Shown here one piece after another: positions 9,001 to 16,343 of a stretch of DNA of 43,996 bases. The notes under the pieces were generated by a model that worked only from the letters and a program-made list of their open reading frames with translations, had not been told where the DNA came from and did not search any database. This stretch comes from Acetatifactor sp. Its GTDB lineage: Bacteria > Bacillota > Clostridia > Lachnospirales > Lachnospiraceae. Positions within the stretch are counted from its first letter, which is position 1. The number at the start of each line of letters is the position of its first letter. The stretch covers positions 1 to 43,996 of the forward strand of contig JAHBAA010000047.1 of the NCBI GenBank assembly GCA_018385425.1, in the 5' to 3' direction. The translations under genes were made by a program, and so were the position numbers.

Positions 9001-9561
9001 GAGTGGGACGAGTCCTACTATAAGGAGGTATCCATCCACGAATCCGGACATGCCCTGGTTCACTGGCTGGCAGGAAAGGAACCCTCCTTCGTCACCATCG
9101 TATCCAGAGGCAACTTCGGCGGCTATATGATGCCTGAGAACGGAGAGAAAACGCCCAACAGGACCAAGGAGGACATGATCTGGCACATTCGTACCTGTCT
9201 GGCCGGAAGAGCCGCAGAGTTGGTGTTCTACGGGGAGAAGAAGGGAATCAACACCGGTGTATCCTCCGACCTGAAAAATGCTACCTCCACTGCGCTTCAT
9301 ATGCTGAACACTTACGGCATGGGTGACAGCTCTATGCTGGCAATGGATCCCAGTCTGATGCAGTCCAGCCCGGAGAGAAGTACGAAGCTTCTGGAGGAGG
9401 CGGATGCGATCCTGAAGAGGGAGCTTCCGATCACCATGAAACTCATCGAAGAGCACAGAGATCTGATCGAGGAACTTTCCGGACGGCTGATGAAGAAGAA
9501 TCAGTTGGTTCGCGAGGAGATTCTGGAGGTCTTTGAGGGGAAAACTCCCAAAGCAGAATAG
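6061..9561 (+). CDS. Fusion protein: Clp_N-like / ClpB-type AAA+ / receiver-like domain / FtsH-like AAA + M41 zinc protease
   Basis: 1166 aa, preceded by AAGGAG. Residues 1-130 resemble a Clp N-domain (HLLSGYIKLL), then a charged Ala/Glu/Lys linker (about 155-210). A ClpB-D2-like AAA+ follows with intact GPPGVGKT (261-268) and LFDEIEKAH (D329/E330). Residues about 535-660 look like a response-regulator receiver: FVLTDLMYGG with Asp580, then IPVYILEQK and QRGARGFV; the usual Thr/Ser and Lys partners are not conserved. From about 720 comes a second AAA+ with GPPGTGKT (766-773), pore-type KYVGES and FIDEID (D825/E826), then an M41 peptidase: HESGH (993-997) and SSDLKNAT with Asp1070, the spacing of FtsH zinc ligands. 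FtsH proteins are membrane-anchored; no transmembrane helix is visible here, so the enzyme is probably cytosolic. Substrates unknown. Confidence 0.9.
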   Translation: MQDEILQIVKKFADEKADGKQVTVYHLLSGYIKLLTMNTNALNVMFSENSSMDKVKEMYNTLESENIDIQLMRQAFPLILVYSGDDAEKNVCVGDTIKSYGENSNSVEIFKEIMKLKLPELELVKKGRTLNDTLTYVEQRSEERAAKEKEAKEAKKAAAAKAAEEGEQTGEPQTEQKEKENSTPEAPQEDTVNREQQEKMEGRKAFQDIIMSSKKLYSNLLSRVKGQDEAIRTFVEGYFQSEVFRAKEQQKKPSAVFLFAGPPGVGKTYLAETAAEFLGLPFARFDMSEYCDYNSNGMFAGDEKKYTGAKPGAVTSFVAEHPRSVILFDEIEKAHVNIIFLFLQILDGGILTDNYTTKQVSFKDTILLFTTNVGRSLYEKKNEMNLSTLPKSVVLDAIKKEKNERGDLAFPSAICSRFASGNVVMFNHLETYHLVDIVQERFEATGKMAKEMYSYNLMIDPRLSTMFLFNQGSNLDARTASSQSSIMIKNELYEFARHVDKPQEVFETVDSFTFTVDIPKEKCEVRDLFINSEQMEVLCFADAGEFPVAETEKYKLDYVQDIETAKARLQKKEYSFVLTDLMYGGVEVDQNLLSLDDYGTQGIAFFKWIRDCFPSIPVYILEQKAISMEDKATFLQRGARGFVAAEDKRTLERELDRLADIVYLQHRADELSNRHKILSYNTMQYVSEDKKRAFIKFYDFKIKKAVTADAQDVMMAENQRPTERFSDVFGAENAKEELRYFVDYMRSPKKYIIDGVRQPKGILLYGPPGTGKTMLAKAMAGESNASFFPVTATGFMDKYVGESERKIRDLFAMAKNYAPAIIFIDEIDAIGKERTGSSSTAHTESMLNALLTEMDGFEVDTKRPVFVLAATNFDLDGTTSGKQSAIDPALLRRFDNRIYVDLPNEEERKAYLQNRLEKYKITTVKEGTIDNIAKRTTGESLAILQNVFELAVRNARKKGASVTDEDLLNALEEYMYGEKHEWDESYYKEVSIHESGHALVHWLAGKEPSFVTIVSRGNFGGYMMPENGEKTPNRTKEDMIWHIRTCLAGRAAELVFYGEKKGINTGVSSDLKNATSTALHMLNTYGMGDSSMLAMDPSLMQSSPERSTKLLEEADAILKRELPITMKLIEEHRDLIEELSGRLMKKNQLVREEILEVFEGKTPKAE

Positions 9562-9583
9562 TGTTTTGAAAACAGAATCAGGC

Positions 9584-9619
9584 GGGACTCGGTATCCGTG
9601 ATGATGCCGGGTCCCTTTT
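9584..9619 (+). terminator. Rho-independent terminator after the Clp-FtsH fusion gene
   Basis: GGGACTCGG (9584-9592) pairs with CCGGGTCCC (9607-9615), nine pairs with one T-G wobble, 14-base loop, followed by TTTT. Confidence 0.8.
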
Positions 9620-9679
9620 GCCGCAGCGGTGCCGCAGAGGAAAACAGTCATTTTTTTCTGACGGGCGGCGACTTCCTTC

Positions 9680-9708
9680 TTGAGAAGGACTCTGATATGA
9701 GGTATAGT
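9680..9708 (+). promoter_or_regulatory. Sigma-A type promoter for dtd
   Basis: TTGAGA (9680-9685), 17-base spacer, TATAGT (9703-9708), 25 bases before the dtd start. Confidence 0.75.
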
Positions 9709-9732
9709 ATAGGGGGAGAAGGAGGCTGCAAC

Positions 9733-10179
9733 ATGAAATTCGTGATTCAGAGAGTGACAAGAGCGAGCGTGACAGTGGACGGTTCGGTGATCGGGCAGAT
9801 CGGAAAGGGGTTTCTGGTGCTGATCGGCGTTGCGGATGGGGATACGACCCAAGATGCCGACAAGATGATCAAGAAGCTGCTGAACCTCCGTATTTTTGAG
9901 GACAGTGAGGGAAAGACCAATCTGTCTCTGACGGATGTGGGAGGAAGTCTTTTGCTGGTGAGCCAGTTTACGCTTTATGCGGACTGCCGCAAGGGAAACC
10001 GTCCTTCCTTCGTAAAGGCCGGAAAACCGGATTTTGCAAATGAAATGTATGAGTATATCATCGCACAGTGCCGGGCGGCAGGTTTTGAAGTGCAGACCGG
10101 AAGCTTTGGTGCAGATATGAAGGTGGAGCTGTTGAACGACGGCCCGTTTACCATTGTGTTGGACAGCGGAGAATTGTAG
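9733..10179 (+). CDS. dtd: D-aminoacyl-tRNA deacylase
   Basis: 148 aa, the normal length of DTD. The longer ORF frame starts upstream, but ATG 9733 follows AGGAGG by eight bases and gives the standard N-terminus [17 protein letters not shown]. The catalytic SQFTLYAD motif, GNRPSF and the cross-subunit loop near [11 protein letters not shown] are present. The enzyme frees tRNA from mischarged D-amino acids or glycine in the cytosol. It has its own promoter and is followed by a small membrane protein gene. In many Firmicutes dtd follows relA; here only a small synthetase is encoded several kilobases upstream. Confidence 0.95.
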   Translation: MKFVIQRVTRASVTVDGSVIGQIGKGFLVLIGVADGDTTQDADKMIKKLLNLRIFEDSEGKTNLSLTDVGGSLLLVSQFTLYADCRKGNRPSFVKAGKPDFANEMYEYIIAQCRAAGFEVQTGSFGADMKVELLNDGPFTIVLDSGEL

Positions 10180-10300
10180 GAGAACAGGTCTGCCCCATGG
10201 GACAGGATGCCTCTGAGAAAAAACGGCGCAGTATTTATCCTGCAGGAAGGTCACGGTGGGCTGGTTTACGGAAGGTATCTGTGGAATCGGAGGATTGGTT

Positions 10301-10651
10301 ATGGAGAAGCGATTAAAGAATTATCTGAAACAGATGGAAGAGATGCGGATCGAAGGGATGAGTCCGGAAGAACGTCGGATCCGGGCACAAGCACTTCTGA
10401 TCCAGATCGGTTTTTTTCAGCATGAGAGGCTGATCCATCTGATTGTGACAGTGACCTTTGCGGTGCTGACGATGCTGGCTGTGATGCTCAGTTTTGAACT
10501 GGAGACCGTGGCGGGTTTTTTGCTGCCGATTACGTTCCTGATCCTGTTGATTCCCTATATCAGACATTATTACATATTGGAGAATGGGGTGCAGAGACTG
10601 TACAGCTTCTATGATCGGTTGATCGGCAGGGAACAGGAAGTGTCCGGCTGA
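10301..10651 (+). CDS. Small membrane protein of unknown function
   Basis: 116 aa from ATG 10301, chosen because GGAGG lies seven bases upstream; the ORF track begins earlier in frame without a site. An amphipathic, charged N-terminal helix (about residues 1-40, KRLKNYLKQMEEMRIEGMSPEERR) precedes two hydrophobic segments (LIHLIVTVTFAVLTMLAVML and VAGFLLPITFLILLIPYI), then a short charged tail. Both ends are predicted inside. It sits 121 bases after dtd and before a terminator, so probably shares its transcript. I do not recognise the family. Confidence 0.65.
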   Translation: MEKRLKNYLKQMEEMRIEGMSPEERRIRAQALLIQIGFFQHERLIHLIVTVTFAVLTMLAVMLSFELETVAGFLLPITFLILLIPYIRHYYILENGVQRLYSFYDRLIGREQEVSG

Positions 10652-10676
10652 CCCCAGGCTGCTCACGGTTTGTCTT

Positions 10677-10715
10677 TAGGTGAAGTGCAATTCTTGCTGC
10701 TTCACCTATTTTTTG
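10677..10715 (+). terminator. Rho-independent terminator
   Basis: TAGGTGAAG (10677-10685) pairs with CTTCACCTA (10700-10708), then TTTTTTG. A GCAA/TTGC pair in the loop can extend the hairpin. It ends the dtd unit. Confidence 0.88.
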
Positions 10716-10850
10716 TTGTAATACGCTATGGAAGAACAAAAAAGGACATCCTTCCTACAATTTAGTACATTTATTCCTTCAGACACAAAGCATAAAATGG
10801 GTAGGAAAGTATGGAGAATGGCCTGCACCCGGCAGGCAGATGGAGAAACT

Positions 10851-12620
10851 ATGGAACAGAAGAGAAGTAAAATCGGATGGCTGTGGGAGAATATGAAGGG
10901 GTACCGGGCGATGTATATCATCGGTATCATGGGAACCATTGTGTACAATGCTCTGCAGCTGACTGTCCCTTTCGTCACATCGATCATCGTGGATACCTTC
11001 CTCACCGGCAAAGATGCCGTGACCAATCTGGAGACGAGGAGAGACTACTTATTTCAGTTGATCGCGGCGATGGTTCTGCTGACCTTCCTGCGGACGGCCA
11101 TCGTGTATATCGTATGTATGGATGTGGAGGTCGTATCCCAGAAGGTTCTGTATCGGATCAGAACGTTTCTGTTCAACAAGATCGAGACACAGGATATGAA
11201 TTTCTACAGTACGTATCGTACCGGTGATCTGATGACCCGTGTGACCGGAGACCTGGATGCCGTGAGACATATGATCGCCTGGGTGCTTCGTACCATCATC
11301 GAGTCCCTGGCACTGTTCGGTGCAACGGCGGCTTACTTCATTTATATGGACTGGGCGTTGGCACTGTGCATGCTGGCCATCGCACCCTTTATCTTCCTGA
11401 TCATCATTCTGTTCAAGAATAAGGTTGCCCCCAGACACAAGGAATTGCGTGAGAAGCTGGCCCAGATGAATACTGCCGCCCAGGAGAATATTTCCGGAAA
11501 CAGGGTGGTAAAGGCATTCGCAAGAGAAGATTACGAGATAGAGAAGTTCAACGAGTATAACACGGATTACTCAAAGACGAATAAGAAGACGGCAATGACC
11601 TGGCTGACGTATTACCCCTACGTAGAAACTTTTGCCAATCTGATGCCGGTAGTTCTGTTGGCTGTGGGCGGTATGTTCATTATTAACGGCCGCATCACCA
11701 TGGGTGAATATGTGGCGTTCTCCGGACTGATCTGGGCATTGCAGAACCCGATGCGTTCCATGGGCAATATCATGAACGAGTTTCAGCGTTTCTCTGCCGC
11801 AGCGGACAAGGTCATGGAGATCTACTATTCCGAGCCGAAGATCGTGGACGAGCCGGATGCGGTGGATATGCCGGAGCGCTTTGCAGGCAAGATCGAGTTT
11901 AAGAACGTCAGCTTTCAATATGAGGATGGAAAGCTTCCCGTATTGCACGATATCTCTTTTGTGGCGAATCCCGGTGAGACTGTGGCGATCATGGGTGAGA
12001 CCGGGTGCGGAAAGACTTCTCTGATCCAGCTGATCCCCAGATTCTATGAGCCCACCGGTGGTGAGGTGCTGGTGGATGATGTGAATGTGCACAAGATGAA
12101 GCTGCGCCAGCTGCGCAAGAATATCGGTCTGGCAACCCAGGATGTGCTGCTGTACTCTGATACCATCGACGGCAATATCGCATACGGTGACAGCCATATC
12201 AAGCCGGAGGAGGTAGTGAAATTTGCCAGATACTCCGCAGCTTCCGACTTTATTGCGAAGATGCCGGAGGGATATGATACCATCGTGGGAGAACGGGGCG
12301 TGGGACTTTCCGGCGGACAGAAGCAGCGAATCTCCCTGGCCAGAGCCCTGGCGGTCCGTCCCGCCATACTGATTCTGGATGACACGACCTCCGCAGTGGA
12401 TATGGAGACGGAGAAGCAGATCCAGCACAGTCTGAAGGAACTGGATTTCCCTTGTACGAAGATCATTATTGCCCAGAGAATTTCCACCACAAAGTCTGCG
12501 GACAAGATCCTGGTGATCCGGGACGGCCGTATCGCGGAGTCGGGAACCCATGAGGAACTGGTGGCGAAGAAAGGCTACTACTACAGTCTGGTTGCATTGC
12601 AGACAGGAGAGGAGGCATAA
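10851..12620 (+). CDS. Heterodimeric ABC exporter, subunit 1 (non-catalytic Walker B)
   Basis: 589 aa from ATG 10851 (TGGAGA five bases upstream); the ORF frame runs further upstream, but the usual half-transporter length favours this start. An N-terminal six-helix exporter domain is followed by an ATPase domain with GETGCGKT, Q-loop ATQDVLL, signature LSGGQKQR and Walker B LILDDTTSAVD. The catalytic Glu after the Walker B Asp is Asp, a hallmark of the degenerate site in heterodimeric exporters such as TM287/288 and BmrCD. The partner is the next gene, four bases downstream. Substrate unknown; drugs, lipids or peptides are typical of the family. Confidence 0.9.
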   Translation: MEQKRSKIGWLWENMKGYRAMYIIGIMGTIVYNALQLTVPFVTSIIVDTFLTGKDAVTNLETRRDYLFQLIAAMVLLTFLRTAIVYIVCMDVEVVSQKVLYRIRTFLFNKIETQDMNFYSTYRTGDLMTRVTGDLDAVRHMIAWVLRTIIESLALFGATAAYFIYMDWALALCMLAIAPFIFLIIILFKNKVAPRHKELREKLAQMNTAAQENISGNRVVKAFAREDYEIEKFNEYNTDYSKTNKKTAMTWLTYYPYVETFANLMPVVLLAVGGMFIINGRITMGEYVAFSGLIWALQNPMRSMGNIMNEFQRFSAAADKVMEIYYSEPKIVDEPDAVDMPERFAGKIEFKNVSFQYEDGKLPVLHDISFVANPGETVAIMGETGCGKTSLIQLIPRFYEPTGGEVLVDDVNVHKMKLRQLRKNIGLATQDVLLYSDTIDGNIAYGDSHIKPEEVVKFARYSAASDFIAKMPEGYDTIVGERGVGLSGGQKQRISLARALAVRPAILILDDTTSAVDMETEKQIQHSLKELDFPCTKIIIAQRISTTKSADKILVIRDGRIAESGTHEELVAKKGYYYSLVALQTGEEA

Positions 12621-12623
12621 GAG

Positions 12624-14405
12624 ATGGCACGCAGAAATACATACAGAGAAGACGAAGTGCTGGAAACTCCCTTTGACTACCACCACCTGCTTCGGGCTTC
12701 CGTCTATATCAAAAAATATGTAAAGTGGATGGTGATTGCTTTTACCATGAGCGCCGTAGGCGGCATCATGGGGCTGTTCACCCCTATGTTTTCCAGAAAA
12801 GCACTGGATGAGGCTATACCGAATAAGGACACACACATGCTGTTTTTGCTGGTGGCATTGCTCATCGGAACATATGTGGTGGGCGTTGTGTTCACCACCA
12901 TCCGCTCCAGAATCATGGTGGATGTGAGCCAGAACATCATTTTTGATATCCGCAAGGATATCTTCGATCATCTGCAGAAGCTCCCCTTCCAGTACTATGA
13001 TGACAGACCCCACGGCAAGATCCTGATCCGTGTGGTAAACTATGTGAACTCTGTGTCGGATATGCTTTCCAACGGGCTGATCAATGTGGTGCTGGAGATC
13101 ATCAACCTGATCTTTATCGTCATCTTCATGTTTCTGGTGGACGTAAAGCTTTCCTTGGTAGTTATGGCCGGTGTGCCGATCCTGGGCGTATTTATGATGT
13201 ACATCAAAAAACGCCAGAGAAGGGCATGGCAGATGGTTTCCAACAAAAACTCCAACTTGAACGCATACCTGCAGGAGAATATTGTTGGAGCCAAGATCAC
13301 CCAGATCTTTGCGAGAGAAGAGGAAAATCTGGAGACCTTCTGTGAACTGTCCGACAGATGCCGCGGTGCCTGGATGAAGGCGGTAAAGTACAGCAATCTG
13401 GTATGGCCCGGAATCGATGATATCTCCGTGTGCGTGAGAGCAGCCATTTTCATCTTCGGACTGGTGATCTTCGGTGCGGGAAACACAAGCCTTGGTACCA
13501 TTGTGGCGATTTCTTCCTACGCCTCCAGATTCTGGCAGCCTATTATGAACCTTGGTAATATCTTTAACAATTTCATCAATAATATTGCTTATCTGGAGAG
13601 AATCTTTGAGACACTGGATGAGCCGGTGGTGGTATGTGATGCACCGGACGCAGTGGAGATGAAACCGATCAAGGGTCAGGTTACCTTTGATCATGTTACC
13701 TTCGGCTACGAGGCAGATAAGACAGTGCTTCGCGATCTTTCCTTCACGGTGGAGCCGGGAGAGAGTGTGGCTTTGGTAGGTCCTACCGGAGCCGGCAAGA
13801 GTACCATCGTCAATCTGATCTCCAGATTCTACAATGTGAACTCCGGAAGAGTGCTGATCGACGGACAGGATATCTCCAAGGTGACACTGCATTCTCTGAG
13901 ATCCCAGATGGGAATCATGCTTCAGGACAGCTTCATTTTCTCGGGAACGATCGAGGACAATATTCGCTACGGCAAGCTGGATGCCACTCTGGATGAGATC
14001 GTCCGAGCCGGCAAGACTGTCTGCGCAGATGAGTTTATCAGACGGTTCCCCGACGGCTATCAGACAGAGGTGAAGGAGAGAGGCTCCCTTCTCTCCCAGG
14101 GACAAAAGCAGCTGATCTCCTTTGCGAGAACACTGCTTTCCGATCCGGCGATCATGGTGCTGGATGAGGCCACCTCCAGTATTGATGTGCAGACAGAGAA
14201 AGCACTGCAGCAGGGTCTGAATGCAATGCTGCAGGGAAGGACTTCCTTTATTATTGCCCACAGACTTTCCACGATCAAAAACTGCGATAAGATCATGTAT
14301 ATCGATGAAGGAGGTATCCTGGAGTGCGGAACCCATGAGGAACTGTTGGCCAGGAAGGGTTATTACTACAAACTGTATACAGCGCAGATGGAAGACATTG
14401 CGTAA
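12624..14405 (+). CDS. Heterodimeric ABC exporter, subunit 2 (catalytic Walker B)
   Basis: 593 aa; start preceded by GAGGAGG that overlaps the end of the first subunit. Six membrane helices, then an ATPase domain with GPTGAGKST, Q-loop MLQDSFIFSGTI, signature LSQGQKQ and Walker B IMVLDEATSSID with the catalytic Glu intact. The non-standard LSQGQ signature here pairs with the LDD Walker B of subunit 1, giving one weak and one active ATP site per dimer, as in well-studied asymmetric exporters. It closes its operon before a strong terminator. No regulator gene of the usual MarR or GntR type is adjacent. Confidence 0.92.
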   Translation: MARRNTYREDEVLETPFDYHHLLRASVYIKKYVKWMVIAFTMSAVGGIMGLFTPMFSRKALDEAIPNKDTHMLFLLVALLIGTYVVGVVFTTIRSRIMVDVSQNIIFDIRKDIFDHLQKLPFQYYDDRPHGKILIRVVNYVNSVSDMLSNGLINVVLEIINLIFIVIFMFLVDVKLSLVVMAGVPILGVFMMYIKKRQRRAWQMVSNKNSNLNAYLQENIVGAKITQIFAREEENLETFCELSDRCRGAWMKAVKYSNLVWPGIDDISVCVRAAIFIFGLVIFGAGNTSLGTIVAISSYASRFWQPIMNLGNIFNNFINNIAYLERIFETLDEPVVVCDAPDAVEMKPIKGQVTFDHVTFGYEADKTVLRDLSFTVEPGESVALVGPTGAGKSTIVNLISRFYNVNSGRVLIDGQDISKVTLHSLRSQMGIMLQDSFIFSGTIEDNIRYGKLDATLDEIVRAGKTVCADEFIRRFPDGYQTEVKERGSLLSQGQKQLISFARTLLSDPAIMVLDEATSSIDVQTEKALQQGLNAMLQGRTSFIIAHRLSTIKNCDKIMYIDEGGILECGTHEELLARKGYYYKLYTAQMEDIA

Positions 14406-14411
14406 AGGCGG

Positions 14412-14444
14412 AACCGGCGGGAAACGAACCCGTCGGTTTTTTTT
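14412..14444 (+). terminator. Rho-independent terminator after the ABC exporter
   Basis: AACCGGCGGG (14412-14421) pairs with CCCGTCGGTT (14429-14438), seven-base loop, followed by a run of eight T counting the last stem bases. Confidence 0.88.
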
Positions 14445-14501
14445 GTCGAAATTTCACGCGATGATTCTCCTTGCTGGCAGCGGAAAACAGGCTGCAATCT
14501 G

Positions 14502-14530
14502 TTGTGTTTTGCCTGTTGTATTGTTATAAT
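14502..14530 (+). promoter_or_regulatory. Promoter for the hybrid sensor gene
   Basis: TTGTGT (14502-14507), 17-base spacer, TATAAT (14525-14530). The -10 is perfect and the -35 keeps only TTG. The rest of the 251-base gap (14406-14656) shows the terminator and an AGGAGGG site; nothing else is clear. Confidence 0.6.
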
Positions 14531-14656
14531 GATAACAGGGGACGCGGAAGCACAAAGTGCGGAGCGATCCGAAAGTATCAAGCGTCTTGAGCAGTCTTGT
14601 TTTCGAAAGTATAGAAGCCGGGCATCAAGGCGAATGCATAAGAGGAGGGTTCGGCG

Positions 14657-16273
14657 ATGAAGAAGGAAGGATTGTTCCGTATTGGGTCCAAGACCATACG
14701 GGCCGGACAGTACACTGCAATCTGTTCCCTGGCGCTGAATGCGCTCAGCAACACCTATCTGCACATTGCCAGCGTCGACTATCTGACCGGAGAATGTATT
14801 CTGGTACAGGATACGGAAGGCTTTGTGAGCCAGATGGATCGGGTATACGACTGGATGGAGCTAAGGAGCGCAATGCTTGGACTGATCGAGGATGAGGATC
14901 TGGAGAAGTTTAAGACCTGCACCACGCTGGGGTATTTTCGCAGAGTGGCCGAACAGGGAATGGAGAGTGATTCCTTTACCTATCGTCGAAAGACAGAGGA
15001 CCACAATGCATACATGCAGACCATGATCGTACCGGCCAGACAGAAGAAATTGGAGAATTGTGTATTTTTATACGCAAAAAATCTGGATGAAGCCACCCGG
15101 GCGGAAGAATTGCACAAGGAACAGCTCTGGACCATGATGCGTCAGGCCCAGACGGAAGAGAATAGAAAAGAGGAATATCTGAAATACTTCTCTCAGGGAC
15201 TGAAGGTTCCGGTGGATGCCGTCATCGGCATGTGTGGCCTCGCAAAGGAAGCGCTGGAGGCAGGTGACACGGAGAAGGCAGCAAAGTTTCTGAGAATTGC
15301 AGCCGGAACCGGAAAATGTGCCAGGATGATGCTGGGGGACATCGTACAGTTGAGTATTCGACAGGAACAGCGTTTTTCCACGCAGAAAAACCGTTTCTCT
15401 CTGAGGAGCCTTTTGGAAGGCTATCGGGTCTTCTATGAGAAGATCCGTATGTGGGATCAGGAGGTCCAATTTCACATGGAGATAGACGACAGGCTCTGTG
15501 AGGAATATTTCGGAGATGACGGCAGATTGATTCAAATGCTGAATGAACTGTTGTCCAATGCCTATCAATATAGTCGAAGCGGCGGGGAGGTAATGCTCAA
15601 CGTGTCCCTGGCGGAGCATACGGAGGAGAAGGATTTCATTGAGTTTGTGGTAAGCGACAACGGCATTGGAATCAGCGAGGAGTTTGCCCCTTATCTGTTT
15701 GACTTCTTTTCCGTGGGGAAACATAGAGAATTCGGCGCCAGACCCGGTACCGGTATGGGCTTATCCGTGGTGAAGATGGCGGTGGAAGCACTGGAGGGAA
15801 CCATCCAGGTGGAGAGCAAGGAGGATCTGGGCAGCAAGTTTCGAATAGTGGTGCCGTTGTATCGTGCGGATCTCAGACGCAGACAGGGTATCGTTCCCGG
15901 GAAGGTGATGGTGGTGGACGATAATGAACTGAACCGCAATATCGTGGTGGAGATGCTTCGGATGGACGGTCGGGAAGCGGATGCCTTCGAGGACGGATGC
16001 TATGCACTGGAGGCCTTTGAAAAAAGCGCCCCCGGAACCTATGGGATCGTGCTGACGGATCTGATGATGCCTCAGATGGACGGTTATACACTGGCAGAAC
16101 GGATTCGGGCTTCAGCCCATCCGGACGGGAAAACGGTGCGCGTGATCGGGCTGAGCGCCTGCTTGGACAAGGAGCGATATCAAGGGACGAAGGCCTTCAA
16201 CGGTTATCTGCTGAAGCCCTTCCGCATTGAGGAATTTTTGGAACTGTGCGAAGCACCGGGCGGCACAGAATAA
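14657..16273 (+). CDS. Hybrid sensor kinase-like protein with receiver, lacking the phospho-accepting histidine
   Basis: 538 aa, AGGAGGG upstream, no membrane helix or signal peptide visible. Residues 1-160 form an N-terminal sensory region of unknown type. The dimerisation/H-box region reads YFSQGLKVPVDAVIGM where hybrid kinases have MSHEIRTPMNAIIGM: the His is Gln180. The ATPase domain is intact in outline: N box NELLSNAYQYS (296-306), DNGIGI and GTGMGLSVVK. The C-terminal receiver (about 415-535) has DD near its start, LTDLMMPQMDGY with Asp468, and GYLLKPF. As written it can bind ATP but cannot autophosphorylate on the usual residue; it may act as a scaffold or be phosphorylated by another kinase. 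It has its own promoter. Confidence 0.82.
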   Translation: MKKEGLFRIGSKTIRAGQYTAICSLALNALSNTYLHIASVDYLTGECILVQDTEGFVSQMDRVYDWMELRSAMLGLIEDEDLEKFKTCTTLGYFRRVAEQGMESDSFTYRRKTEDHNAYMQTMIVPARQKKLENCVFLYAKNLDEATRAEELHKEQLWTMMRQAQTEENRKEEYLKYFSQGLKVPVDAVIGMCGLAKEALEAGDTEKAAKFLRIAAGTGKCARMMLGDIVQLSIRQEQRFSTQKNRFSLRSLLEGYRVFYEKIRMWDQEVQFHMEIDDRLCEEYFGDDGRLIQMLNELLSNAYQYSRSGGEVMLNVSLAEHTEEKDFIEFVVSDNGIGISEEFAPYLFDFFSVGKHREFGARPGTGMGLSVVKMAVEALEGTIQVESKEDLGSKFRIVVPLYRADLRRRQGIVPGKVMVVDDNELNRNIVVEMLRMDGREADAFEDGCYALEAFEKSAPGTYGIVLTDLMMPQMDGYTLAERIRASAHPDGKTVRVIGLSACLDKERYQGTKAFNGYLLKPFRIEEFLELCEAPGGTE

Positions 16274-16284
16274 TCAATCGGTCA

Positions 16285-16311
16285 GAAACTTTTTTCAAAA
16301 TAAGTCGTCTA
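16285..16311 (+). promoter_or_regulatory. ECF-type promoter, probably autoregulated
   Basis: GAAAC (16285-16289) followed by a T-rich 16-base spacer and CGTCTA (16306-16311). This is the pattern of promoters read by sigma-M/V/W-like ECF factors (GAAAC ... CGTC) and lies directly before an ECF sigma gene, so self-regulation is likely. Confidence 0.7.
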
Positions 16312-16323
16312 TAGGATTAGACG
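16306..16323 (+). repeat. Perfect inverted repeat over the ECF promoter -10
   Basis: CGTCTA (16306-16311), six bases, TAGACG (16318-16323). The left arm is the -10 element itself and the right arm falls at or after the expected transcription start. It could be an operator, an RNA 5' end structure or a second ECF -10 in the opposite direction. Confidence 0.6.
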
Positions 16324-16343
16324 TATTCAAAGGAGGTTAACTC

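Noticed and set aside
7654-10254. 866-aa minus-strand ORF
   Set aside because: Antisense to the Clp-FtsH fusion gene and dtd, with no recognisable motifs and no ribosome binding site at its start.
11571-14336. 921-aa minus-strand ORF
   Set aside because: It lies antisense to the two ABC exporter genes; its His/Gln/Asp-rich translation has no domain pattern. A shadow of biased codon use.
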